Shown here: piece by piece, positions 11,266 through 19,341 of the stretch
Position numbering within the stretch: position 1 is the stretch's first letter
Layout: every line of letters begins with the position of its first letter
Position numbers and translations under genes: made by a program
Source of the DNA: Streptomyces laurentii
GTDB taxonomy: Bacteria > Actinomycetota > Actinomycetes > Streptomycetales > Streptomycetaceae
Assembly (NCBI GenBank): GCA_002355495.1
Contig: AP017424.1
Location: forward strand, 2,418,001 to 2,482,000
Direction of reading: 5' to 3'
Length of the DNA: 64,000 nucleotides
The notes under the pieces: model-generated
Database searches by the model: none
Seen by the model: only the letters and a program-made list of their open reading frames with translations
Told to the model about the DNA's origin: nothing

Positions 11266-13842
11266 GTGCCTGGCACAAACCTGACCCGTGAAGAGGCGCA
11301 GCAGCGGGCGAAGCTGCTGACCGTGGACGCGTACGAGGTCGACCTCGACCTCACCGGTGCGCGGGAGGGCGGCACCTACCGGTCCGTCACCACCGTCCGT
11401 TTCGATTCCGCCGAGGCCGGCGCCGAGACGTTCATCGATCTCGTCGCCCCCGCCGTTCACGAGGTGGTGCTCAATGGGCACTCCCTCGACGTGGCCGCCG
11501 TCTTCCGGGACTCCCGGATCGCGCTCGCGCACCTCAAGCAGGGCGCCAACGAGCTGACGGTCGTCGCCGACTGCGCGTACACCAACACCGGTGAGGGCCT
11601 GCACCGTTTCGTCGACCCGGTCGACGGCGAGGTGTACCTGTACACGCAGTTCGAGGTGCCGGACGCCCGCCGCGTCTTCGCCTCCTTCGAGCAGCCCGAC
11701 CTGAAGGCGACCTTCCGGTTCACCGTGAAGGCGCCCGAGGGCTGGACCGTGAACTCCAACAGCCCGACGCCGGAGCCGAAGGACGGCGTGTGGGAGTTCG
11801 CGCCGACGCCGCGCATCTCCACGTACATCACGGCCCTGATCGCCGGCCCGTACCACTCGGTGCACTCCACCTACGAGGGCAAGAACGGCCAGGTCGTGCC
11901 GCTGGGCATCTACTGCCGCCCGTCGCTGGCCGAGTACCTCGACGCCGACCACATCTTCGACGTCACCCGGCAGGGCTTCGACTGGTTCCAGGAGAAGTTC
12001 GACTACGACTACCCGTTCGCCAAGTACGACCAGCTCTTCGTGCCGGAGTTCAACGCGGGCGCGATGGAGAACGCGGGCGCGGTGACCATCCGCGACCAGT
12101 ACGTGTTCCGCTCGAAGGTGACGGACGCGGCGTACGAGCGCCGTGCCGAGACGATCCTGCACGAGCTGGCGCACATGTGGTTCGGCGACCTGGTCACCAT
12201 GGAGTGGTGGAACGACCTGTGGCTGAACGAGTCGTTCGCCACCTTCACCTCGGTCGCCTGCCAGGCCTCCGTCGAGGGCACCCGCTGGCCCAACGCCTGG
12301 ACCACCTTCGCCAACGCGGAGAAGACCTGGGCCTACCGCCAGGACCAGCTGCCCTCCACGCACCCGATCATGGCGGACATCAACGACCTGGAGGACGTGC
12401 TCGTCAACTTCGACGGCATCACCTACGCGAAGGGCGCCTCGGTGCTCAAGCAGCTGGTGGCGTACGTCGGGCAGGACGAGTTCTTCCAGGGCGTGCAGGC
12501 GTACTTCAAGCGCCACGCGTACGGCAACACCCGCCTCGCCGACCTGCTGGGCGCGCTGGAGGAGACCTCCGGCCGTGACCTCAAGGCCTGGTCGAAGGCG
12601 TGGCTGGAGACCGCGGGCATCAACATCCTGCGGCCCGAGCTGGAGACCGACGAGAACGGCGCGCTGACCGCCTTCGCCGTCCGCCAGGAGGCCCCGGCGC
12701 TCCCGGCCGGCGCGAAGGGCGAGGCCGTGCTGCGCCCGCACCGGATCGCCATCGGCTTCTACGACCTCGACGAGGCCGGCAAGCTGGTCCGCACCGAGCG
12801 CCTGGAGCTGGACATCGAGGCGGCCGAGCTGACGGCCGTCCCGCAGCTGATCGGCCGCCAGCGGCCGGCGGTCGTGCTCCTCAACGACGACGACCTGTCC
12901 TATGCCAAGGTCCGCCTCGACGAGGTGTCGCTGCAGAACGTCACCGAGCACCTCGGCGACTTCACCGAGTCGCTGCCGCGCGCGCTGTGCTGGGCCTCGG
13001 CCTGGGACATGACCCGCGACGGCGAGCTGGCCACCCGCGACTACCTGGCCCTGGTCCTCTCCGGCATCGCCAAGGAGACCGACATCGGCGTGGTCCAGTC
13101 GCTCCACTCGCAGACCAAGCTGGCGATCGAGCTGTACGCGGCGCCGGAGTGGCGGGCCGAGGGCCTGGCCCGCTGGGGCGCCTTCGCGCTCGAGCAGCTG
13201 CGCGCCGCCAAGGCGGGCAGCGACCACCAGCTGGCGTGGGCGCGGGCCTTCGCGGCGACCGCCCGCGAGGACGCCGACCTCGACCTGCTCACGGCGCTGC
13301 TCGACGGCTCCGCGAGCGTCGAGGGCCTGGCCGTGGACGCCGAGCTGCGCTGGTCCCTCGTCCAGCGGCTCGCGGCGACCGGCCGGTTCGACGAGCCGGA
13401 GATCGCGGCCGAGCTGGAGCGCGACCGTACGGCGGCGGGCGAGCGGCACGCCGCGACGGCCCGCGCGGCCCGCCCCACCGAGGCCGCCAAGGCCGAGGCG
13501 TGGGCGTCGGTCGTGGAGAGCGACGCGCTGGCGAACGCCGTGCAGGAGGCCGTCATCGGCGGCTTCGTGCAGACCGACCAGCGCGAGCTGCTCGCCCCGT
13601 ACACGGCGAAGTACTTCGCCTCCATCAAGCAGGTCTCCGAGACCCGCAGCCACGAGATGGTGCAGCAGATCGTGGTCGGCCTCTACCCGACGCTCCAGGT
13701 CTCCCAGGAGACGCTGGACGCGACGGACGCCTGGATCGCCGAGCACCAGCCGGTTCCGGCGCTGCGCCGCATGGTGACGGAGTGCCGCGCGGGCATCGAG
13801 CGCGCGCTGAAGGCGCAGGCGGCGGACGCGGCCGCGGCCTGA
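11266..13842 (+). CDS. pepN: Aminopeptidase N, M1 family (paralogue 2)
   Basis: This 858-residue cytoplasmic M1 zinc aminopeptidase is collinear with the copy at 4257-6818 along its whole length. The motifs are canonical: FNAGAMENAGAVTI, the zinc site HELAHMWFGDLVTMEWW (first histidine near residue 299), and the third ligand in LWLNESFA, followed by the long helical C-terminal domain. The GTG at 11266 follows GAGGAG and begins VPGTNLTREEAQQRAKLL, parallel to the other copy. It keeps all consensus residues, so it is the more likely housekeeping enzyme of the pair. Confidence 0.96.
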   Translation: MPGTNLTREEAQQRAKLLTVDAYEVDLDLTGAREGGTYRSVTTVRFDSAEAGAETFIDLVAPAVHEVVLNGHSLDVAAVFRDSRIALAHLKQGANELTVVADCAYTNTGEGLHRFVDPVDGEVYLYTQFEVPDARRVFASFEQPDLKATFRFTVKAPEGWTVNSNSPTPEPKDGVWEFAPTPRISTYITALIAGPYHSVHSTYEGKNGQVVPLGIYCRPSLAEYLDADHIFDVTRQGFDWFQEKFDYDYPFAKYDQLFVPEFNAGAMENAGAVTIRDQYVFRSKVTDAAYERRAETILHELAHMWFGDLVTMEWWNDLWLNESFATFTSVACQASVEGTRWPNAWTTFANAEKTWAYRQDQLPSTHPIMADINDLEDVLVNFDGITYAKGASVLKQLVAYVGQDEFFQGVQAYFKRHAYGNTRLADLLGALEETSGRDLKAWSKAWLETAGINILRPELETDENGALTAFAVRQEAPALPAGAKGEAVLRPHRIAIGFYDLDEAGKLVRTERLELDIEAAELTAVPQLIGRQRPAVVLLNDDDLSYAKVRLDEVSLQNVTEHLGDFTESLPRALCWASAWDMTRDGELATRDYLALVLSGIAKETDIGVVQSLHSQTKLAIELYAAPEWRAEGLARWGAFALEQLRAAKAGSDHQLAWARAFAATAREDADLDLLTALLDGSASVEGLAVDAELRWSLVQRLAATGRFDEPEIAAELERDRTAAGERHAATARAARPTEAAKAEAWASVVESDALANAVQEAVIGGFVQTDQRELLAPYTAKYFASIKQVSETRSHEMVQQIVVGLYPTLQVSQETLDATDAWIAEHQPVPALRRMVTECRAGIERALKAQAADAAAA

Positions 13843-13889
13843 TCCGTCACGCGGCATAGGACGCGCGAGACGCGCGAGACGCGTTAAAA

Positions 13890-13925
13890 GGACAGGGGTC
13901 CAGGCATATGCCTGGACCCCTGTCC
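13890..13925 (+). terminator. Terminator after aminopeptidase 2 (36-nt perfect palindrome)
   Basis: Bases 13890-13907 pair perfectly with 13908-13925. An AAAA tract precedes the stem, so it could also serve transcription coming from the right. Confidence 0.7.
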
Positions 13926-14013
13926 CGCGTTCGGGACTATGCCCGGATCACTGCCTCGCGTTCGGGACTATGCCCGCATCGCTGTCCCGCGTCCGGGCCT
14001 ATGCCGGCCGTCA
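13921..14013 (+). repeat. Three tandem 31-bp repeats
   Basis: Units starting at 13921, 13952 and 13983 share TCGCGTTCGGGACTATGCCC-like cores with a few changes. The first overlaps the preceding palindrome and the third runs into the stop codon of allantoicase on the other strand. They sit between convergent genes and encode nothing plausible. Each contains a CGGG..TATGCCCG near-palindrome. Confidence 0.7.
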
Positions 14014-15153
14014 GTCGGTCAGGCGCGCGTACGTCTCGCGCAGCTCCGCCGCGCCCGCCTCCGTCAGGCTGCCGTGCAGCCGCATCCGGGCGACGCCGCC
14101 GTCCGGGAACGCGTCGAGGCGCACGTGCGTGACGACGGCCGCCGCATCGAGCCGGAAGCGGTGCGGGGTGTCGGGCTGGAGGCGGGTGCGCGGCAGGATC
14201 TCGAACCACTCCCCCGTCTCGCCGTCGCGCCCCTGGAGCCCGATCCAGCCGGCGCTGTTGCCCTTGAGGTACGCGGTGTCGATCTCGACCGCGCGGACGG
14301 CGCCCTGCGCGGCGAGCCGGAAGCGCACCCAGTCGTTCGTGCCGCGCACCCGGCGGCGGCGGTTCTCCCAGCCGTCGTCCATCTTGCGGGAGGTGCCGGG
14401 CAGGATGATCTGGGTGGGCGAGGAGTAGAAGCGGTCCGAGGCGTCCTCGTACACGCCGCCGTTGAGTACGGAGACCAGGTCGAGGGTGCCGAGGACGTCC
14501 AGCCACGCGGGGTCGGGCACGACCTCGCCGTGCACGCGCAGACGGGCGATGCCGCCGTCGGGGTGCTGGCAGACCCGAAGGTGGGTGTAGCGGCGTTCGG
14601 CGGTGATCGCGAAGCCGTTGGCGGCGTGGCCGCGCACCGGCGTCGGCGGCAGCAGCTCCTCCCACTTGGCCTCAAGGAGTTCGGCGGGGCTCGGGCTGCC
14701 CTCGACGGCGGTGGCCTGGATGCTGACGCGCTGCGGGTAGTTGCCGCGGAAGTGGGCGGTGTCGACGATGATCCCGCGGACGACACCGGGCGCGCCGAGG
14801 CGGACGATCGCCCAGTCGTGTTCCTCGGGCGCGGGGAACGGGTGCTCGGCGTCGGCGCCCCGGCGGCGGCGGGTCTCCCAGCCGTCCATGATCTTGCCCT
14901 TGTGGCCGAAGCGCTCCGGGTCGAAGACGGCGCGCTCGCGCACCAGCAGGTTCTCGCGCTCGGCGAAGAACTCGTCGTTGGCGGCGACGACGCCGGCGCC
15001 GAGGCGGCGGTCGGCGAGGTCCACGAGCTCGGTGAACGGGAAGTCGCCGGCGCGGTAGTCGGCGTACGGGTCGCCACCGCCGTAGGGCGCGGCGTCGTTG
15101 GCGTGCGGGTCCTGGTCGTACTCCTGGGCGGCTGCGCTGTCGTCGAGGCTCAT
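14011..15153 (-). CDS. alc: Allantoicase
   Basis: This 380-residue cytoplasmic enzyme hydrolyses allantoate to ureidoglycolate and urea in purine degradation. It contains the two tandem allantoicase repeats. The first has GKIMDGWETRRRR and IVRLGAPGVVRGIIVDTAHF; the second has SRKMDDGWENRRRR and VRFRLAAQGAVRAVEIDTAY. Each ends in a RLDAFPDGG/CQHPDGG-type segment. The length is typical. The ATG at 15153 begins MSLDDSAAAQEYDQDP. The gene is preceded by a LysR-type operator shared with the EamA gene at 16231 (see 15182-15228). No allantoinase gene is in the window. Confidence 0.95.
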   Translation of the reverse strand: MSLDDSAAAQEYDQDPHANDAAPYGGGDPYADYRAGDFPFTELVDLADRRLGAGVVAANDEFFAERENLLVRERAVFDPERFGHKGKIMDGWETRRRRGADAEHPFPAPEEHDWAIVRLGAPGVVRGIIVDTAHFRGNYPQRVSIQATAVEGSPSPAELLEAKWEELLPPTPVRGHAANGFAITAERRYTHLRVCQHPDGGIARLRVHGEVVPDPAWLDVLGTLDLVSVLNGGVYEDASDRFYSSPTQIILPGTSRKMDDGWENRRRRVRGTNDWVRFRLAAQGAVRAVEIDTAYLKGNSAGWIGLQGRDGETGEWFEILPRTRLQPDTPHRFRLDAAAVVTHVRLDAFPDGGVARMRLHGSLTEAGAAELRETYARLTD

Positions 15154-15181
15154 GCGTTCGACTGTGCCGTCCGCCCTCCCG

Positions 15182-15228
15182 CAGGTCCATCGAATGTTTT
15201 CGACAGGTCTTTTCAGTCCCGCTGAACG
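15182..15228 (-). promoter_or_regulatory. LysR-type operator/promoter element A (upstream of allantoicase)
   Basis: This 47-bp element is repeated without gaps at 17189-17235. Both copies begin exactly 29 bp before a start codon. It contains TTCAG-N5-CTGAA (15212-15226), a dyad that fits the T-N11-A rule for LysR sites, and the conserved block CAGGTCCATCGA (15182-15193). The dyad overlaps the last codons and stop of the lysR gene. The element was seen directly; binding by the neighbouring LysR protein is inference. Confidence 0.7.
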
Positions 15229-16220
15229 GTCGCGCCCGGACGGTCGTCCCCCCGCCCGGTCTCCACCGGCCGCACCTCCCCCGTCCCGGCGGCCCGCTGC
15301 AGCGTCTCGCGCCGTACGGCCGCCTGCCGCAGCGCCGCGAGGACCCGCGCCACCCCCGGCCCGTCCTCGGCCCCGCGCCGTACCGCCGCGACGACATGCC
15401 GGCGCGGCTGGTCGGCGGAGAGCACCCGCATGACGACGCCCGAGCCCACCCCCGTACGCCGTTCCGCGGCGGCCATCCGGGGCACCAGGGCGACGCCCAT
15501 CCCGGCCTCGACCAGGGCGAGGATCGCGGTCCAGTCGGCGGCGCTGTGCGCCCGTTCCGGCACGAACCCGGCGGCCTCGCAGGCGGCGGTGGTGATCTCC
15601 GACCAGGGCCCGGAACTTCCGAAGATCCACGGCTCGGCGGACAGGTCGGCCAGCCGCAGCCCGGGTTCCTCGGCCAGCGCGTGCCGGACGGGCAGGGCGA
15701 CGTCGAGCGGGTCGGCGAGCAGCGGAACGCGGCTGAACTGCGGGTCCCGGGCGGTCGGCGCGTGGGCCGCGAGCGAGAGCGCCAGGTCGGCCTCGCCGGC
15801 GGCGAGCAGGTCGTACGACTCAGCCGCCTCGGCCTCGCGGACCTGGACGTCGAGCCCGGGGTGGGCGGTGCGCAGGGTCTGCACGGCGGGGACGACGAGC
15901 GCGGGCACGGCGGTCGAGAACGCGGCGACCCGGACCCGCCCCGCCTCGCCCCGCACCAGCCCGTCGAGTTCGGCCTCGGCACGCTCCAGCTGGGCGAAGA
16001 CGGCCTCGGCGTGCCGCAGGACCAGGTGCGCGGCCTCGGTCAGCCGGACCCGGCGGCCGTGTGCCTCCAGGAGCTGCACGCCGAGTTGCCGGGAGAGGTT
16101 GGCGAGTTGCTGGGAGACGGCCGAGGGGGTCATGCGCAGCGCCTCGGCGGTGGCGGTGACGGTGCCGCGATCACGCAGAGTGCGTAGGATCCGGAGCTTT
16201 TTTATGTCCCACTCGGTCAT
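15213..16220 (-). CDS. LysR-type transcriptional regulator
   Basis: This 335-residue DNA-binding regulator has an N-terminal winged helix-turn-helix in residues 3-62 (LRILRTLRDRGTVTATAEAL, then TPSAVSQQLANLSRQLG). A periplasmic-binding-like sensor domain follows from about residue 90 (VRVAAFSTAVPALVVPAV) to the C-terminus. The ATG at 16220 lies only 10 bp after the stop of the EamA gene at 16231, so the two are probably one transcript. Its final codons form half of the dyad upstream of allantoicase. The same dyad precedes the EamA gene, so the likely targets are both neighbours, including itself through the EamA promoter. Confidence 0.93.
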   Translation of the reverse strand: MTEWDIKKLRILRTLRDRGTVTATAEALRMTPSAVSQQLANLSRQLGVQLLEAHGRRVRLTEAAHLVLRHAEAVFAQLERAEAELDGLVRGEAGRVRVAAFSTAVPALVVPAVQTLRTAHPGLDVQVREAEAAESYDLLAAGEADLALSLAAHAPTARDPQFSRVPLLADPLDVALPVRHALAEEPGLRLADLSAEPWIFGSSGPWSEITTAACEAAGFVPERAHSAADWTAILALVEAGMGVALVPRMAAAERRTGVGSGVVMRVLSADQPRRHVVAAVRRGAEDGPGVARVLAALRQAAVRRETLQRAAGTGEVRPVETGRGDDRPGATVQRD

Positions 16221-16230
16221 GAACGGCAAC

Positions 16231-17160
16231 CTATCGGGCGGAACTGAGCGCCACTCCACCGATGATGAGCGCCATGCAGGCCACTCCGAGCAGTCCGAGC
16301 GTCTCGCCGAGCAGGGCGAAGGAGAGCAGGGCGACGCAGACGGGCTGGAGGTAGTAGACGACCCCGGCCCGGGCGGCGCCGATGAGGGAGATGGAGTGGT
16401 TCCAGGCGAAGAAGGCGACGGCGGAGGAGAAGACGCCGACGTAGACGAGCGGGCCGACGGTCTCGGGGACGAAGGCGAAGCCGCCCTGGACGACGAGGCT
16501 GGCCACGTACTCCGGCAGCAGCATCAGCGCGCCGAGCAGGAAGGTGACGAGGAGGAAGACCGCGCCGCCCACCTCGGCCGGGCAGTGCTTGAGCAGGACG
16601 CTGTACGCGGCGAAGGCGACGGCGGCCCCGAACATCCACAGGTCGCCCGCGCCGAAGTTGGTGGGGAAGCCGCCCCGGCCGACGAGGAGCAGGACGCCGG
16701 CGCAGGCGATGAGCATGCCGGTGATCCGGCGGACGCCGAGCGGGGTGCCGGTGATCCGCTCGTACACCGCCATGAGGACCGGCGAGGCCGCCATGATCAT
16801 GCCCATGTTGGTGGCGGGGGTGGTGAGTCCGGCCTGGTTGACCAGGGTGTTGTAGAGCGAGATGCCGAGCAGCGAGGCGAGGACGAGATAGCCGAGGTGC
16901 CGCCGGATGAGCCGGCGCTTGCGCCAGGCGGCCCGGGCGGCGAAGGGCGCGACGACGACGATCGCGATGATCCAGCGCCAGAAGGCGTTCTGGATGGGCG
17001 GGACGGTCTCGTGCAGGGCCCGGGCGACGACGAAGCTGCCGGACCAGACGACCGTCGCGAGCAGGGCGAGCAGCACACCGAGGCCGGCGCCCTTCGGGAT
17101 GATCCCCGCGGACGCCGGCCTCTCGGTGGTGGTCGTGCTCTCGGCTGCGGTCGGGCTCAT
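16231..17160 (-). CDS. EamA/DMT-family transporter
   Basis: This 309-residue inner-membrane drug/metabolite transporter has about ten membrane segments in two EamA repeats. Repeat 1 runs from LGVLLALLATVVWSGSFVVAR and repeat 2 from DLWMFGAAVAFAAYSVLLK to LGETLGLLGVACMALIIGGV. The motifs WSGSFVVARA and GLTTPATNMGMIMAASPVLMA are typical. The ATG at 17160 opens MSPTAAESTTTTERP, a polar leader before the first helix. The substrate is unknown. The shared LysR-type operator with allantoicase hints at export or uptake of a purine- or ureide-derived compound; that is inference. Confidence 0.9.
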   Translation of the reverse strand: MSPTAAESTTTTERPASAGIIPKGAGLGVLLALLATVVWSGSFVVARALHETVPPIQNAFWRWIIAIVVVAPFAARAAWRKRRLIRRHLGYLVLASLLGISLYNTLVNQAGLTTPATNMGMIMAASPVLMAVYERITGTPLGVRRITGMLIACAGVLLLVGRGGFPTNFGAGDLWMFGAAVAFAAYSVLLKHCPAEVGGAVFLLVTFLLGALMLLPEYVASLVVQGGFAFVPETVGPLVYVGVFSSAVAFFAWNHSISLIGAARAGVVYYLQPVCVALLSFALLGETLGLLGVACMALIIGGVALSSAR

Positions 17161-17188
17161 ACACCTACCGTCGCACCGCCGAAACCAC

Positions 17189-17235
17189 CAGGTCCATCGA
17201 TACTTCGTGAGCGTTTTCTTCAGCTGGACTGAACG
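17189..17235 (-). promoter_or_regulatory. LysR-type operator/promoter element B (upstream of EamA gene)
   Basis: This is the second copy of the 47-bp element. CAGGTCCATCGA spans 17189-17200 and TTCAG-N5-CTGAA spans 17219-17233. Spacing inside the element and distance to the start codon (29 bp) are the same as in element A. The copy lies in the 91-bp space between the two EamA genes. Confidence 0.7.
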
Positions 17236-17251
17236 TTTCCCCACCGGCTCG

Positions 17252-18280
17252 CTACCGCGCGCCCTCCGCGGCCCGTACGGCCCGCGCACGCTGCTCCGTG
17301 CCCTTTGAGCCGTTCGGGCGCTCGCCGCCCGTCACGCTCTTCGCGCCCCGCGGGTCCCGCGTGCCCTTCGCGTCCGTCGCGTCCGTCGCGCCCTTCGTTC
17401 CCCGCGGGCCCTTTGGAGCGGCGGGGGTACGGGGCGACAGCTGGCCGGCCAGGGTGGCGCCGAAGGCGATCAGCATGCCGGCGATCTGGACCGGGCCGAG
17501 GGCCTGACCGAGCGCGGCCCAGCCGATGACGGCGGCGGTGATCGGGGAGAGCGGGCCGAGCAGGGTGACCGAGGAGGCGCTCAGCCGCTCGATGCCGCGG
17601 AACCAGAGGAAGTAGGAGATCGCGGTGTTGCCGAAGGCGAGGTAGGCGTAGCCGGCCAGGTTGGTGCCGGTGAGGGCCGGCGGGGCGCCCTCGATCACGA
17701 AGGCGATGGGCAGGATGACCAGGCCGCCCGCGGTGAGCTGCCAGCCGGTGAGGGCGAGCGCGCCGACCCCCTCGGGACGGCCCCAGCGCTTGGTGAAGAC
17801 GGTGCCGGCGGACATCGACAGCGCGGAGAGCAGACCGGCGATCACGCCGACCGTGTCGAACGCGGCTCCCGCCTTGAGGACGACGAGACTGACGCCGAAC
17901 GCCGCTCCGATGGCGGTGAGCAGGGACTTCAGGGTGGGCTTGTCGCCCAGGAAGAGGGCCGCGAGGCCGACGACCAGGAGCGGGCCGACCGAGCCGACGA
18001 CGGCGGCGATGCCGCCGGGCAGCCGGTAGGCGGCGAGGAAGAGGAGCGGGAAGAAGGCGCCGATGTTCAGTGCGCCGAGGACCAGCGATTTCCACCACCA
18101 GGCCCCGCTGGGGAGTTTTCGGGTGAGGGCGAGGAGCAGGAGTCCGGCGGGCAGGGCCCGCATCAGGCCCGTGAACAGCGGCCGGTCGGCCGGCAGGAAC
18201 TCCGTGGTGACGAAGTAGGTGGAGCCCCAGGAGATCGGGGCCAGGGCGGTCAGGGCGACGGTGGCGACCTTGCTGGACAT
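17252..18280 (-). CDS. EamA/DMT-family transporter with hydrophilic tail
   Basis: This 342-residue inner-membrane transporter has ten predicted helices, starting SSKVATVALTALAPISWGST. It belongs to the YedA/RhaT-like EamA branch, with the repeat signatures WGSTYFVTTEFLPADRP and GNTAISYFLWFRGIERL. The last 60 residues (from about 285) are a charged G/T/K/R/D-rich tail of quasi-repeats such as KGPRGTKGATDATDAKG, absent from normal family members and encoded by a repetitive stretch of DNA. The ATG at 18280 starts at the first helix. It is divergent from a MarR regulator, with two perfect palindromes between them, so it is a probable MarR target. Confidence 0.9.
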   Translation of the reverse strand: MSSKVATVALTALAPISWGSTYFVTTEFLPADRPLFTGLMRALPAGLLLLALTRKLPSGAWWWKSLVLGALNIGAFFPLLFLAAYRLPGGIAAVVGSVGPLLVVGLAALFLGDKPTLKSLLTAIGAAFGVSLVVLKAGAAFDTVGVIAGLLSALSMSAGTVFTKRWGRPEGVGALALTGWQLTAGGLVILPIAFVIEGAPPALTGTNLAGYAYLAFGNTAISYFLWFRGIERLSASSVTLLGPLSPITAAVIGWAALGQALGPVQIAGMLIAFGATLAGQLSPRTPAAPKGPRGTKGATDATDAKGTRDPRGAKSVTGGERPNGSKGTEQRARAVRAAEGAR

Positions 18281-18401
18281 GACAGGTTTCCCCCCTGGGA
18301 TACGGCTGCGGTGCGGCGGCGTGCGGTGCACGGCTCGTGCGGTGCGGTACGCGGCGGTCGGGCCGCCCCGCCGCCTCACCGTTCGGCTTGGCAGTAATTA
18401 A

Positions 18402-18430
18402 CTTAGCACTAAGCTACTCACTTGCAAGTG
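18402..18430. promoter_or_regulatory. Twin palindromes between EamA and marR (candidate MarR operators)
   Basis: CTTAG-CA-CTAAG (18402-18413) and CACTTGCAAGTG (18419-18430) are perfect palindromes with centres 17 bp apart in an unusually AT-rich 45-bp patch. They lie 42-70 bp before the marR start. MarR proteins bind such palindromes in divergent promoters; the pairing here is inference. Confidence 0.6.
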
Positions 18431-18471
18431 GCTTTCTTGTCATCGACTCATCGAGAGGGGAGACTGAGGTC

Positions 18472-18999
18472 ATGGAGAACACCACGCCCGCCCGCGGTCC
18501 CGGCCCGGAGCACGACGCCGTCGACGCCATCACCGACCAGTGGGCCGCCGTCCGCCCGGATCTCGAGACGCTGCCGATGGCCGTCTACGGCCGGATCCAC
18601 CGGCTCTCGGCCGCCATCCGCGAGGAGGTCGGCAAGGCGTACAAGCAGTACGGCGGCATGTCGCTCGGCGAGTTCGACGTCCTCGCCACTCTGCGCCGCT
18701 CGGGCGCGCCGTACACGCTCTCCCCGCGCGAACTGACGTCGACGCTGATGATCACGACGGGCGGGATGACGGGCCGGCTCGACAAGCTGGAGCGGGCCGG
18801 GCTGATCACGCGCAGCCCCGACCCGAACGACCGGCGCGGGCTGCGGGTCACCCTCACCGAGGAGGCCCGGAACCTGGTCGACCAGGCCGTCGCCGCCGGT
18901 CTCGTCCGGCAGCGCGAGGCGGTGGACTCGGCGCTCACGCCGGAGGAGGCTCAGCAGCTGGCCGGGCTGTTGCGCAAGCTGCTCGCCACCACGGGCTGA
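18472..18999 (+). CDS. MarR-family transcriptional regulator
   Basis: This 175-residue dimeric winged-helix regulator has core elements YGGMSLGEFDVLATLRRSG, LSPRELTSTLMITTGGMTGRLDKLERAGLI (recognition helix) and the wing RSPDPNDRRGLRVTLTEEA, with a helical C-terminal dimerisation segment. The ATG at 18472 follows GAGAGGGGAGA. The longer upstream frame would run through the operator region and is rejected. It is divergent from the EamA transporter at 17252-18280 and probably represses it and itself, releasing on binding a small ligand. Confidence 0.93.
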   Translation: MENTTPARGPGPEHDAVDAITDQWAAVRPDLETLPMAVYGRIHRLSAAIREEVGKAYKQYGGMSLGEFDVLATLRRSGAPYTLSPRELTSTLMITTGGMTGRLDKLERAGLITRSPDPNDRRGLRVTLTEEARNLVDQAVAAGLVRQREAVDSALTPEEAQQLAGLLRKLLATTG

Positions 19000-19029
19000 C
19001 ACCGCTCGGAGAGCGGCTGAAGACACACG

Positions 19030-19067
19030 AGGGCGCCGCGCGGTACGGATGTACCTCGCGGCGCCCT
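19030..19067. terminator. Terminator between marR and the small membrane protein gene
   Basis: An 11-bp stem (19030-19040 with 19057-19067) is extended by an inner GGTAC/GTACC pair. It separates two convergent genes. Confidence 0.75.
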
Positions 19068-19090
19068 GGCGCTACGGAATCGAGTGGGGC

Positions 19091-19321
19091 TTACGCCTGC
19101 TTCCTGGACTTGTCGAGCACCATCACCAGGCCGGCGATGACCAGGAACAGCACGATCGGCGCGGCCACGTACAGGCCGAGCGTCTCGATGACCGACAGCT
19201 TCGGGGCCGGGTCGTCGCCGTCGTCGCGGGTGTTCGCGAGCGCGGGAGACGACATGAGCAGCATCATCAGCGTCGTACCGGCCGCGACGGCACCGGCGCG
19301 CAGGGCGTTCTTCTTGTCCAC
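19091..19321 (-). CDS. Small secreted/membrane protein of unknown function
   Basis: This 76-residue protein has an N-terminal signal-like segment (basic VDKKNALR, hydrophobic AGAVAAGTTLMMLLM, then SSPALANTRDD). A polar stretch with DDGDDPAPK follows, then one transmembrane helix (LYVAAPIVLFLVIAGLVMVL) and a basic end KSRKQA. The predicted topology is a short external loop with the C-terminus in the cytoplasm. The GTG at 19321 is chosen because the signal peptide begins there; no good ribosome site is visible, so a leaderless transcript is possible. It is convergent with marR and 20 bp from the malQ stop on the same strand. The family is not recognised. Confidence 0.7.
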   Translation of the reverse strand: MDKKNALRAGAVAAGTTLMMLLMSSPALANTRDDGDDPAPKLSVIETLGLYVAAPIVLFLVIAGLVMVLDKSRKQA

Positions 19322-19341
19322 GGTGCAAAAGTAGCGAACAC

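Noticed and set aside
13921..14013. Possible short CRISPR array
   Set aside because: The 31-bp units are directly contiguous with no spacers, and no cas genes are present.
18337..18471. Longer N-terminus of the MarR protein starting at 18337
   Set aside because: It would translate the palindromic operator region and has no ribosome site; the ATG at 18472 has a strong one and gives a normal MarR length.
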